From an uncultured Bacteroidales bacterium (lineage in GTDB: Bacteria; Bacteroidota; Bacteroidia; Bacteroidales; CAIXZF01): a stretch of DNA of 46,495 nt. The stretch lies in assembly GCA_903923925.1 (NCBI GenBank), contig CAIXZF010000018.1, positions 1 to 46,495 of the forward strand, given 5' to 3'. The notes under the pieces are model-generated. The model made no database searches, was not told the origin of the DNA, and saw only the letters and a list, made by a program, of their open reading frames with translations. The position numbers were made by a program, and so were the translations under genes. This document shows, piece by piece, positions 25,420 to 33,560 of this stretch; the first letter of the stretch is position 1, and each line of letters opens with the position of its first letter.

Positions 25420-26487
25420 TTATTCAACCGCCAGCATTTTTTTAAAGAGTTCTAAATAAGCAATCCTGTTTGCCTCCCAGGTGTATTTCATTGAATGTTT
25501 ACGGAGTATTTCAGGTTTTAGTGGGTCCTTATTGAATATGTCAATGTTTGAAAGAAAAAGCTTACTCATATATTCAGGCTCAAAATTGTCCCAATAATAG
25601 GCATTGTCGCCGCTAACCTCAGGTATGCTCGACCAGGTTGATGCAAAAACAGGTTTTCCAAAGCGCATAGCCTCCACCGGAGGGAAACCCATTCCTTCGA
25701 ATTTCGATGGAAAAAGCACGGCTTTACAGTTTTTATACAGCCAGAATTTATCTTCTTCAGAAATCAATCCCGGAAGGATAATCCGATCAGTAAGTCCAAG
25801 ATCTCCGATTTCCTTCTGAAGAAAATCGGCGTACTCTGTTTTTTTATTCCCGGCACATACCAGCTTGTAGTTTTCAGGAAGTAATTTCATAAAAGGGATA
25901 AGAACCTCCAGGTTTTTTTTCTTCTGGATAACACCTACCGAAAACAAAACATCTCCTTCTGGAACATAGGAAGGCTTTGGTACATTTTCATAAGTTTTAA
26001 CATGAACCCCACAGTAGATAACATGAATTGGAACCGACCCGGTGTTAAGGTTTTCCCTGACAACTGACTCAGTAAACTGTGATATTACAGTAATTGCAGC
26101 AGCCCTGTCGACTTTCTTTTGAAGACGGCGTAGGCGCAAGGCTGCTTTTTGCGGTGTTTTTTCACCAAGAAAATTCAGGTCATTGATTGTAATCACATAC
26201 GGCGTTTGCCTTGATGAAGGAAAATAAAATGAATCCTGATGAATCGTATACCATAGATCATATTTCCTGCAGAGTGAAGGAAAAAGCTGACGTTTGAGGG
26301 AAACAACTTCATACTCCACATTAGTGCCGAAATACCCGACAAATTGTTTGGGAACGAGCAGGGTAAATTTCAGTGAATCATCCTTGGTTCTGCTTATTTC
26401 ATTGCCAAAGAATTCGGCAACCTGCCCCAAACCGGTGTTCAGATCTTTCAGTCGGTCGAGGTCAATCAGAACGGAAAATTTCTTCAT
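25420..26487 (-). CDS. Family 4 glycosyltransferase
   Basis: 355 residues with a GT-B fold. The N-terminal half carries DLWYTIHQDSFYFPSSR and VITINDLNFL, typical of mannosyl-transferase-like GT4 enzymes. The C-terminal half has DVLFSVGVIQKKKNLEVLIP (donor-domain strand and Lys), then LFPSKFEGMGFPPVEAMRFG at about residue 270 with the E-x7-E motif for the nucleotide sugar. No membrane segment is seen. It starts 13 bases after the stop of the aminotransferase at 26501, so the two are probably cotranscribed and both serve glycan synthesis. Donor sugar not determinable. Confidence 0.88.
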   Translation of the reverse strand: MKKFSVLIDLDRLKDLNTGLGQVAEFFGNEISRTKDDSLKFTLLVPKQFVGYFGTNVEYEVVSLKRQLFPSLCRKYDLWYTIHQDSFYFPSSRQTPYVITINDLNFLGEKTPQKAALRLRRLQKKVDRAAAITVISQFTESVVRENLNTGSVPIHVIYCGVHVKTYENVPKPSYVPEGDVLFSVGVIQKKKNLEVLIPFMKLLPENYKLVCAGNKKTEYADFLQKEIGDLGLTDRIILPGLISEEDKFWLYKNCKAVLFPSKFEGMGFPPVEAMRFGKPVFASTWSSIPEVSGDNAYYWDNFEPEYMSKLFLSNIDIFNKDPLKPEILRKHSMKYTWEANRIAYLELFKKMLAVE

Positions 26488-26500
26488 TATTTCCTAAGGA

Positions 26501-27589
26501 TTAGAGGATAAATTCTTTAACAGCATCGGCAATAAATGCAACATCTTCATTCGTAAGGGCAGGATAACTGGGTAAATTTAAGCCCCGAAGACTTATATTT
26601 GCCACTACCGGAAAAGGCCCCTGCCCCGATGTTTCATACATTGGCATTGAATGAACAGGATAAAAAAGCGGCCTGGTTTCAATTCCTTTCTCAAGAAGAA
26701 AATCGCGAAGTGTTTCCCGTTTTGCGCCATCAGGAATAAGTATAGAATTCATCCAGTATGAATGCCTTGTTCCCGGTTGAGTTGCATGAAATTCAACAGC
26801 AGTGTTTTTGAAGGCTTTTCTGTAGCATTCGGAAATTCTTGCTTTGTCTGCGAGAATTTCATCGAGTCTTTCAAGCTGTGCGAGTCCGATAGCGGCACAA
26901 ATATTCGTCATTTTGTAATTGTAACCAATCAGATCGTGCCAATAAACTGTCTTCGAAACACCCTGATTTTTAAGGTAATAAACAAGGTCTATTATTTCTT
27001 TTGAATGCGAAACAACCATACCACCTTCACCAGTGGTTATTGTTTTATTGCCGAAGAAACTGAAGGTGGCAACATCGCCAAAAGTACCAACATGGCTGTT
27101 GTTATAAGTTGTTCCAATGGCTTCGGCGCAATCTTCGATCATAAAGATGCCATTATCCTTACAGATTGCCTGCAGGGAAGTCATGTCGCAAGCCTGACCA
27201 TAGAGGTGTACAGCAATAATAGCCTTAGTTTTAGGTGTTATCTTCCTTTTCACATCCTCCGGGTCCATCTGCCAGGAGTCTGCAAGCGAATCACAGAAAA
27301 CCGGAGTAGCTCCCACATAGGTAATGGCGTTAACCGTGGCAATATAGGTAAGTGTTGGTACAATTACCTCATCGCCGGGTTTAACATTGAGTGCCAGCAG
27401 GGCAAGATGCAGCGCAACAGTTCCGTTGCATACAGCTGTAGCATTAGGTACGCCTATATAATCTGCAAATTGCTGTTCGAAAAGCTGTACATATTTACCC
27501 TTGGAGGAAATCCATGAGGACTCAATGCAGTCTGTAACATATTTTAGCTCATTACCGAGCAGGGAAGGCTGATAAACCGGATACTTCAT
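26501..27589 (-). CDS. DegT/DnrJ/EryC1/StrS-family sugar aminotransferase
   Basis: 362 residues, a normal family length. VCNGTVALHLALLAL at about 55 and GDEVIVPTLTYIATVNAI bind the cofactor phosphate. AHLYG, EDCAEAIGTTYN and FSFFGNKTITTGEGG follow, with the Lys of SFFGNK that forms the PLP Schiff base at about residue 182. Such enzymes aminate keto-sugar nucleotides to make UDP- or dTDP-amino sugars for surface glycans. It leads the pair with the glycosyltransferase at 25420. A second member of the family is at 30246. Confidence 0.93.
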   Translation of the reverse strand: MKYPVYQPSLLGNELKYVTDCIESSWISSKGKYVQLFEQQFADYIGVPNATAVCNGTVALHLALLALNVKPGDEVIVPTLTYIATVNAITYVGATPVFCDSLADSWQMDPEDVKRKITPKTKAIIAVHLYGQACDMTSLQAICKDNGIFMIEDCAEAIGTTYNNSHVGTFGDVATFSFFGNKTITTGEGGMVVSHSKEIIDLVYYLKNQGVSKTVYWHDLIGYNYKMTNICAAIGLAQLERLDEILADKARISECYRKAFKNTAVEFHATQPGTRHSYWMNSILIPDGAKRETLRDFLLEKGIETRPLFYPVHSMPMYETSGQGPFPVVANISLRGLNLPSYPALTNEDVAFIADAVKEFIL

Positions 27590-27606
27590 AAGAAATTTTT
27601 GATGTG

Positions 27607-27614
27607 CAAAATTA
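27607..27614 (-). promoter_or_regulatory. Candidate -7 element for the aminotransferase
   Basis: The minus strand reads TAATTTTG, matching TAnnTTTG, 18 bases upstream of the start at 27589. No good -33 element is visible. Confidence 0.35.
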
Positions 27615-27647
27615 ACTGAAATAATTCAATAACGATTATTGGAACAG

Positions 27648-27992
27648 TTATAATGTAGTATTACGGTTATCGTCGTCCCGTTGATAAAAAAATACACCCA
27701 CCCGTCTAATATGATCAATAAAATCCGGATTAGTTAAAGTATGAAAATTAACCAAATCAACTTTGTAAGGCAGCGTACTCTCTTCAAAATCGTTGTTCAG
27801 TTTAAGCAAGGTCTTGCTATCGACCCCCTTGTTCATTATAGCCAGGTCGACATCGCTGCCTGCTTTGGCGGCACCTTTTGCCCTGCTTCCGAAAATATGC
27901 ACAAGTAAAACCTCAGTATATTGGTTAAAAACACTGAGAATAGTTTTAATATCCCTGTCAGTAAGTCCGTATATATCAGATTGTTTATTCAT
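27648..27992 (-). CDS. MNT-type nucleotidyltransferase domain protein
   Basis: 114 residues from the ATG at 27992 (MNKQSDIYG). Upstream codons of the longer frame overlap the neighbouring gene in another frame and are not expected to be coding. LVHIFGSRAKGAAKAGSDVD at about residues 34-53 is the minimal nucleotidyltransferase motif GSxxxG...DxD, and YKVDLVNF supplies the third acidic residue. Proteins of this kind pair with HEPN proteins. In characterised pairs (MntA-HepT) the transferase AMPylates and silences the HEPN RNase. The start overlaps the end of the HEPN-type gene by 8 bases. Here the partner is broken, so the surviving transferase may be an orphan antitoxin. Confidence 0.88.
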   Translation of the reverse strand: MNKQSDIYGLTDRDIKTILSVFNQYTEVLLVHIFGSRAKGAAKAGSDVDLAIMNKGVDSKTLLKLNNDFEESTLPYKVDLVNFHTLTNPDFIDHIRRVGVFFYQRDDDNRNTTL

Positions 27993-28416
27993 TAAAAAGA
28001 TGTAGCTGTCCGTGACCTCCTTCTGAAATAAAAAACTCATACAGTTGCTCAAGTGCAGGAAAAACTTCATTGCGCAGAACTTCCTCCGAATCCTTGAATT
28101 TGCTTCCGCTATAATCGTGGGATAGTTCATTGCGGATATCCAACCCGTCTATCAGCGCCTGGGCAACTTGAATAAATCCGGACTGTTGTGCTTCTCTGAT
28201 GGTATCCTTGGGAGAAGGTTTAAAAACAAATCCCTTTTCTTCGAGATAATCTTTTAGCACCTTCTACGAGAGGTCTAAAGTAAACTCAAAACGCTGAATT
28301 AATCCATTGCGCTCCAGTTCATTTAATTCTTCCTGATCCATGGCTTCCTTCAGTCTTAAAAAAGCCTTTTCGTAGTTCTGAAAGCGCTGTTTCCAGCGAA
28401 TGTCTTTATTTTCCAT
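27985..28416 (-). pseudogene. HI0074-family HEPN-type partner, interrupted by an amber codon
   Basis: From an ATG at 28416 the frame reads MENKDIRWKQRFQNYEKAF, then RFEFTLDLS, a TAG at 28266-28264 (codon 51), then KVLKDYLEEKGFVF and continues to a stop at 27985, 143 codons in all. Family members have a Trp at that place (SWKVLKDYL), so a single TGG to TAG change is the likely cause. The HEPN R-x4-H motif is present downstream (RNELSHDY). Both halves are otherwise undamaged, so the lesion is recent or is a sequencing error. A GTG at 28260 could restart a 91-residue C-terminal piece. The family is annotated as nucleotidyltransferase substrate-binding. Confidence 0.85.
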
Positions 28417-28656
28417 TTGTACAAATTTAGCAGTTTCTGTATACCCTTAATCAAGTAGTAAAAAAATAAAACATTTGCAGTACACCGTTCTGTTCAATGC
28501 CATTTAGGCACTTTTTTATTTGAAGTTTATTTTGGCAGATTTTTTTGCAGCACTCTCCGTATCACCCTATTTATAGACGTTACGGAAGGAATTATTTTGA
28601 TCTAACTGATATAACCTGTTTGGCTCTTGCTCGTAAAGGTTGAGGCATAAAAAAAA

Positions 28657-28682
28657 AGGCTGAATCACTTTTGAAACAGCCT
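28657..28682 (-). terminator. Intrinsic terminator of the lipoprotein gene
   Basis: On the minus strand AGGCTG and CAGCCT form a stem around a 14-base loop, followed directly by a run of nine or more T (plus-strand A-run from about 28648). It lies 18 bases after the stop of the lipoprotein gene. Confidence 0.65.
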
Positions 28683-28699
28683 CTTTCGTTTTTCGGATT

Positions 28700-29176
28700 T
28701 TATTTAACCTTTGCGGTGAATGTAAAGGTGTAATTTAGCGAACCAGCACCCAAGTCAATAAGTTCCTGGTAAGAAGCCTTGAACTCTGATTCTGAAAGGT
28801 TGATAATGTTATAGCTGTATGTATCAGTACCCTGTGTAACAGAAATTACAGTTTGATCGGAATTAAACGACCATGTCCCTGTTGTTGTCTGTGGAGCATT
28901 TACATCACATTTAGTAGCACCTTCATCGGCAGTAAATAGATTTGGTGTGTCGAATTTCTGCAGATCATCTTTTGAGCAGGCATCTGCCTGAGCCCAGATG
29001 TCGGTAATTGGAGTTCCAGCAACCATAACCGCAGGACTCACAGTCATACTGGTAGTAATCCAGTATTTACCGGTTAACATTTCAGTTTTTGTGAGGCTGG
29101 TTTTATCATCCTTTTTACAGGATAACAAACCGACTAAAACTGCCATTAAAAAAAGTACAGGTCTTAATTTTTTCAT
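28700..29176 (-). CDS. Small lipoprotein with lipocalin-like fold
   Basis: 158 residues. MKKLRPVLFLMAVLVGLLSC is a lipoprotein signal with Cys at position 20, followed by KKDDKTS. The mature part has the order expected of the Bacteroidota lipocalin-like lipoproteins: LTGKYWITTSM near the start, an aromatic Trp-containing strand GTWSFNSDQTVI at about 104, and alternating strands to the end. There is no known enzyme motif. Two further Cys residues (DACSKDD and TKCDV) might form a disulfide. It is transcribed alone, divergent from purC, with a terminator behind it. The function is unknown. Confidence 0.8.
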   Translation of the reverse strand: MKKLRPVLFLMAVLVGLLSCKKDDKTSLTKTEMLTGKYWITTSMTVSPAVMVAGTPITDIWAQADACSKDDLQKFDTPNLFTADEGATKCDVNAPQTTTGTWSFNSDQTVISVTQGTDTYSYNIINLSESEFKASYQELIDLGAGSLNYTFTFTAKVK

Positions 29177-29251
29177 AGTTTAATTCTTTAATAAATAATT
29201 ATGAATAACATAGCTTCAGATGCAAATATATAAAAAAAGGGTAAAAACAAT

Positions 29252-29259
29252 TAAATTTG
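29252..29259 (+). promoter_or_regulatory. Candidate -7 element for purC
   Basis: TAAATTTG matches TAnnTTTG, 42 bases upstream of the purC start. The expected -33 TTTG is not evident, so the call is weak. Confidence 0.3.
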
Positions 29260-29301
29260 CGGCTTGTTTTCTAGTAGACACTCAATATAATCATAATTAC
29301 T

Positions 29302-30249
29302 ATGGATTCGATTGTAAAAACCAATTTCAGTTTTCCCGGCCAGAAAGACCTTTACATTGGTAAAGTTCGGGATGTTTATAATATTGATGATCAATATCTT
29401 GTAATGTTAACCTCCGACAGGATCAGCGCTTTTGACGTGGTATTGCCAGAGGGAATTCCGTATAAAGGGCAGGTTCTAAACCAGATTGCAGCTAAATTCC
29501 TCGACCTGACCACTGATATTTGTCCGAACTGGAAACTTGGCACTCCGGATCCTATGGTAACAGTAGGAAAAAGGTGCGAACCCTTTAAGGTTGAAATGGT
29601 TATACGCGGCTATCTGAGCGGACATGCATGGCGTGAGTATAAATCGGGCAAACGCAGTATCTGCGGACTTTCCATGCCGGAAGGAATGAAGGAAAACGAT
29701 AAATTTCCCGAGCCATTGATCACTCCCACCACAAAAGCACTAATAGGCCATGATGAGGATATTTCGAGAGAAGAAATTATAAGTACTGCGCTTGTTTCAG
29801 AGGCTGATTATAGTATTCTGGAGAAATATACACTGGCAATTTTTCAGCGCGGAACAGAAATAGCCGCCAGAATGGGACTTATTCTTGTGGATACCAAATA
29901 TGAATTCGGCAAGTCGGCTGATGGAACCATTTATTTAATTGATGAAGTACACACTCCGGATTCATCAAGGTATTTTTATCTTTATGGGTATGCTGAACGT
30001 CAGAATAAAGGTGAGTCGCAAAAGCAGTTATCCAAGGAATTTGTCAGGGAATGGCTTATGGAGCATGGATTCCAGGGAAAGGACGGACAGCAGGTGCCAG
30101 AAATGACCACTGATTTTGTTAAGCTTGTTTCAGACCGCTACATAGAGCTTTTCGAGAAAATTACAGGAGATGTGTTTGTAAAAGCGGATTCTACAGACGT
30201 ACTCAGAAGGGTTGAAAACAACATCAACGAATTCCTCAAAACATTATGA
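29302..30249 (+). CDS. purC: Phosphoribosylaminoimidazole-succinocarboxamide synthase
   Basis: 315 residues, the longer form of the family. [40 protein letters not shown] and [12 protein letters not shown] are the N-terminal ATP-binding signatures. [20 protein letters not shown] and [14 protein letters not shown] complete the active site. It condenses CAIR with aspartate in purine synthesis in the cytoplasm. Its stop overlaps the ATG of the following aminotransferase (ATGA), an unusual neighbour for a purine gene. TAAATTTG at 29252-29259 is a possible -7 element. Confidence 0.97.
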   Translation: MDSIVKTNFSFPGQKDLYIGKVRDVYNIDDQYLVMLTSDRISAFDVVLPEGIPYKGQVLNQIAAKFLDLTTDICPNWKLGTPDPMVTVGKRCEPFKVEMVIRGYLSGHAWREYKSGKRSICGLSMPEGMKENDKFPEPLITPTTKALIGHDEDISREEIISTALVSEADYSILEKYTLAIFQRGTEIAARMGLILVDTKYEFGKSADGTIYLIDEVHTPDSSRYFYLYGYAERQNKGESQKQLSKEFVREWLMEHGFQGKDGQQVPEMTTDFVKLVSDRYIELFEKITGDVFVKADSTDVLRRVENNINEFLKTL

Positions 30250-31463
30250 AAGTTCCTTTTTCGCCACCCCGGATGGATCAGAAGATCGTTGACGAGGTTG
30301 TCGACACGCTTTGGTCCGGATGGATTACAACCGGCCCCAAGACTAAGAAATTTGAGAAGATGCTAACGGTATATGCCGGTCATAAATCTACACTTTGTGT
30401 AAATTCTGCAACTTCGGGACTGGAGATTATTCTTCGCTGGTTTGGTGTTGGTCCGGGAGATGAAGTTATTGTTCCTGCCTACACCTATGCTGCCTCTGCA
30501 AATGTAATCGTGCATTGCGGAGCTAAAGTGGTTTTTGTGGATTCGGGCAACGACTTCAATATTTCTATTGAAGCAGTAGCGAAGGCAATAACTACGCGCA
30601 CAAAAGTGATCATTCCCGTTGATATTGGCGGATATCCCTGTGATTATGATGAACTTAATGAGCTTGTTAGAAAAGAAGATGTAAAAAAACTCTTTCATGC
30701 TTCAACTGATACACAAAAAGAATTGGGCAGAATACTGATTCTTTCGGATGCTGCACACTCTATCGGTGCTGTTTACAAAGGAAAAAAGGCAGGTAGTCTT
30801 ACCGACATTACTGTTTATTCCTTTCATGCAGTAAAGAATCTGACAACAGCCGAAGGAGGTGCAATCTGCCTGAATCTTCCGGAACCATTCGACAATCAAT
30901 CCATATATGATTTACTGAATATCAAGTCGTTACACGGACAGAACAAGGATGCGCTTGCAAAAATGCAGATTGGAAACTGGAAGTACGATATTATTGAGGC
31001 CGGATACAAAAATAACATGACCGATATCCAGGCTTCGATTGGGATAGTTGAGCTGAAACGCTACGACAGCGACATGCTGGTATGCCGGATGCAGATCTTT
31101 GATAAATACAGTGATGCGTTCTCGAAATGTTCATGGGCAATTCTTCCGGAATACGAAACTCAGGAGAAATGTACATCTTATCACATCTACATGCTTAGGA
31201 TAAAAGGCATTACAGAAGAACAGCGTGATGCAATTATTCAGAAAATTTTTGAGCATGAGGTTGCTGTAAATGTGCATTTTGTTCCTTTGCCATTGTTTAG
31301 TTTTTACAATGGTCTGGGTTATAGAATGGAGGATTACCCTCAGGCCTTCCAGAATTATTCTCACGAAATTACACTTCCGGTGTATTACGACCTCACTGAT
31401 GAAATGATGGATGCTGTAATTAAAGCGGTTACAACCTCAGTTGAAAGCATTATAAACCTTTAA
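30246..31463 (+). CDS. DegT/DnrJ/EryC1/StrS-family aminotransferase, second copy
   Basis: 405 residues, about 40 longer than the paralogue at 26501. Cofactor motifs are [50 protein letters not shown] and [16 protein letters not shown], where the Lys of AVKN is the PLP lysine. The extra length includes a charged insertion at about residues 135-165 ([20 protein letters not shown]) ahead of the catalytic Asp. It probably makes an amino-sugar nucleotide, consistent with the phosphoglycosyl transferase 17 bases downstream. Overlap with purC implies cotranslation. Confidence 0.92.
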   Translation: MKVPFSPPRMDQKIVDEVVDTLWSGWITTGPKTKKFEKMLTVYAGHKSTLCVNSATSGLEIILRWFGVGPGDEVIVPAYTYAASANVIVHCGAKVVFVDSGNDFNISIEAVAKAITTRTKVIIPVDIGGYPCDYDELNELVRKEDVKKLFHASTDTQKELGRILILSDAAHSIGAVYKGKKAGSLTDITVYSFHAVKNLTTAEGGAICLNLPEPFDNQSIYDLLNIKSLHGQNKDALAKMQIGNWKYDIIEAGYKNNMTDIQASIGIVELKRYDSDMLVCRMQIFDKYSDAFSKCSWAILPEYETQEKCTSYHIYMLRIKGITEEQRDAIIQKIFEHEVAVNVHFVPLPLFSFYNGLGYRMEDYPQAFQNYSHEITLPVYYDLTDEMMDAVIKAVTTSVESIINL

Positions 31464-31479
31464 CGGCAGTAAAATTCAC

Positions 31480-32073
31480 ATGAAGCGACTTTTTGATTTT
31501 TTTGTATCGCTGGTTTCGCTCTGTTTACTTTCGCCTTTTCTGATTGGTATAGGATTAATAATACTTGCATCTTCAAAGGGTGGTATTTTTTATACACAGC
31601 TAAGGGTTGGGAAAGACAGGAAGTTATTCAGGCTATATAAATTCAGGACAATGCGGCCAGATGCTGAATCCAGCGGGCAGCTGACTGTGGGAATGCGGGA
31701 TCCGAGGATAACAGCTATTGGATTTTTCCTGAGAAAATACAAGCTTGATGAGCTTCCGCAGTTATTGAATGTTCTTAAAGGCGACATGAGCATTGTTGGC
31801 CCGAGGCCGGAAGTTCCGAAATATGTTGATATGTATACTGAGATGCAGCTGAGAGTATTAACAGTGAGGCCAGGTTTAACTGATTACGCCTCCCTGGAAT
31901 ACATCAATGAAAATGAAGTGCTTGGAAAAGCTGCTGACCCGGAGAAGACCTATGTAGAGGAAGTGATGCCCGACAAACTCAGGCTTAACCTGAGATATAT
32001 AGCTGAGCAGGGATTGCGAACAGATTTATGGATTATTAAGAAAACCTTTCTTGGCATTTTAGGCTTTAAATAA
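31480..32073 (+). CDS. Short phosphoglycosyl transferase (PglC-like sugar transferase)
   Basis: 197 residues. One N-terminal membrane segment (DFFVSLVSLCLLSPFLIGIG), probably re-entrant, is followed by the catalytic domain: FYTQLRVGKDRKLFRLYKFR, then RKYKLDELPQLLNVLKGDMS with the Asp-Glu dyad at about residues 90-91, and IVGPRPEVPKYV. This is the monotopic class that transfers a phospho-sugar to undecaprenyl phosphate and begins a glycan repeat. The preceding aminotransferase suggests an amino-sugar, such as a bacillosamine-type donor, but I cannot prove it. The full-length WbaP-type membrane domain is absent. Confidence 0.92.
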   Translation: MKRLFDFFVSLVSLCLLSPFLIGIGLIILASSKGGIFYTQLRVGKDRKLFRLYKFRTMRPDAESSGQLTVGMRDPRITAIGFFLRKYKLDELPQLLNVLKGDMSIVGPRPEVPKYVDMYTEMQLRVLTVRPGLTDYASLEYINENEVLGKAADPEKTYVEEVMPDKLRLNLRYIAEQGLRTDLWIIKKTFLGILGFK

Positions 32074-32084
32074 AGCTTCCGATG

Positions 32085-32116
32085 TTTGAATACATGACAG
32101 CTTTATTGTATTTTTA
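32085..32116 (+). promoter_or_regulatory. Candidate promoter for the aminopeptidase gene
   Basis: TTTG at 32085-32088 and TATTTTTA at 32109-32116 are 20 bases apart, close to the Bacteroidota -33/-7 arrangement. The gene starts at 32138. An overlapping inverted repeat (AATAAAGC at 32069-32076 and GCTTTATT at 32100-32107) could end the upstream transcript. Confidence 0.45.
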
Positions 32117-32137
32117 CCCTCCTCAAAAACAAAACCA

Positions 32138-33547
32138 ATGTTTCCAAAAGAAGTATATACAGAACGCCGCAAACGGCTGAAAGACCTGATGGGCTCAGGT
32201 TTATTGTTATTCCCAGGCAACCAGGAAGCCAGCTATAATTATCCTGCTAATACCTACCACTACAGGCAGGATAGTCAGTTCCAGTATTTTTTCGGCCTTA
32301 ACCATGCAGGTTTTGCCGGATTAATTGATGTGGACAATAACCAGGACTTCATTTTTGGAAATGATGTAGATATAGAAGATATTATATGGATGGGCGTACT
32401 TCCAACTGTGGAAGATATGTCGGCAGAAGCAGGTATTACGAATACTGCAACATATGGTTCATTAACGATTGTATTAGCTGAAGCTCTGAAACAGGGAAGA
32501 AAAGTTCATTACCTGCCTCCATACAGAGGAGATACAAAAATTGAGCTCTCCGACTGGCTGGGGATAGCAGTTTCGGAACTAAAAGCCAATGCTTCCGTTG
32601 ATCTGATAAAAGCAGTTATAAAACTTAAGGAAGTAAAAGACAGTTACGAAATTGCCGAATTGGAAAAGGCCGCAGATATTGCGTATGTTATGCATACCAA
32701 TGGGATGAAACTCTGCAAGCCCGGCATCCAGGAACAGGAAATTGCCGGAACTATGGAAGGGATTGCCCTGGCACTTTCCGGTCCGGTTTCCTTCCCGATA
32801 ATCCTGAGCATGGACGGACAAACCCTTCACAACCATTATCACGGCAACTATTTAACAGAAGGCCGGATGGTAGTTATTGATGCAGGATGCGAAACACTCA
32901 CAGGATATTCAAGCGATATTACCCGCACAGTTCCTGTTGGAGGAAAATTTAATGCGCGGCAGAAAGGAATTTACGAGGCAGTGCTTAATGCGAATATGGC
33001 CGTAATAAACAGTCTGAAACCCGGAGTCAGGTATTACGACATGCACATGCTTGCAGCGAAAACTATGGTTATTGCCCTCAAGGAGATTGGCCTGATGAAA
33101 GGCGATGTTGACAAGGCTGTGGCAGCCGGAGCCCATACGCTCTTCTTCCCGCATGGACTGGGTCATATGATGGGAATGGATGTACATGACCTTGAGAGCC
33201 TGGGCGAAAACTATGTTGGATACGACGAAACCATCAGCCGGGCATCTGAATTCGGTACTGCTTACCTCCGCCTTGCCAAAACCTTGAAACCAGGTTTTGT
33301 ATTGACTGTTGAGCCTGGTTGTTATTTCATTCCGGCACTCATAGACCAGTTCCGCAATGAAGGAAAATATTTTGAATATGTAAACTATGATCTGGTAGAG
33401 ACCTATAAAGATTTCGGTGGTGTTCGTATTGAAGATGATGTACTTATTACCGAAACCGGATGCAAAGTATTGGGAAAACCCATCCCTAAAACAGTTGCAG
33501 AAGTAGAACAGACCATGGCAGAACAGGGCATCCGTTTCACTAAATGA
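32138..33547 (+). CDS. Xaa-Pro aminopeptidase (aminopeptidase P, M24B)
   Basis: 469 residues. The N-terminal aminopeptidase P domain (YTERRKRLKDLMGSGLLLFP, QFQYFFGLNHAGFAGLID) spans about residues 5-140. The pita-bread catalytic domain follows, with metal ligands Asp in VVIDAGCE, Asp in SSDITRTVP, His in FFPHGLGHMMGMDVHD, Glu in LTVEPGCYF and Glu in GVRIEDDVLIT. The enzyme removes N-terminal residues ahead of proline, using two Mn ions. No signal peptide is seen, so it is cytoplasmic. It starts 64 bases after the sugar transferase behind its own candidate promoter. Confidence 0.95.
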   Translation: MFPKEVYTERRKRLKDLMGSGLLLFPGNQEASYNYPANTYHYRQDSQFQYFFGLNHAGFAGLIDVDNNQDFIFGNDVDIEDIIWMGVLPTVEDMSAEAGITNTATYGSLTIVLAEALKQGRKVHYLPPYRGDTKIELSDWLGIAVSELKANASVDLIKAVIKLKEVKDSYEIAELEKAADIAYVMHTNGMKLCKPGIQEQEIAGTMEGIALALSGPVSFPIILSMDGQTLHNHYHGNYLTEGRMVVIDAGCETLTGYSSDITRTVPVGGKFNARQKGIYEAVLNANMAVINSLKPGVRYYDMHMLAAKTMVIALKEIGLMKGDVDKAVAAGAHTLFFPHGLGHMMGMDVHDLESLGENYVGYDETISRASEFGTAYLRLAKTLKPGFVLTVEPGCYFIPALIDQFRNEGKYFEYVNYDLVETYKDFGGVRIEDDVLITETGCKVLGKPIPKTVAEVEQTMAEQGIRFTK

Positions 33548-33560
33548 CAACAAGAATATT

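Noticed and set aside
27648..28416. An active type VII toxin-antitoxin system (HEPN-MNT)
   Set aside because: The partner arrangement is right, but the HEPN-type gene has an in-frame TAG at codon 51, so as given it cannot make the full protein.
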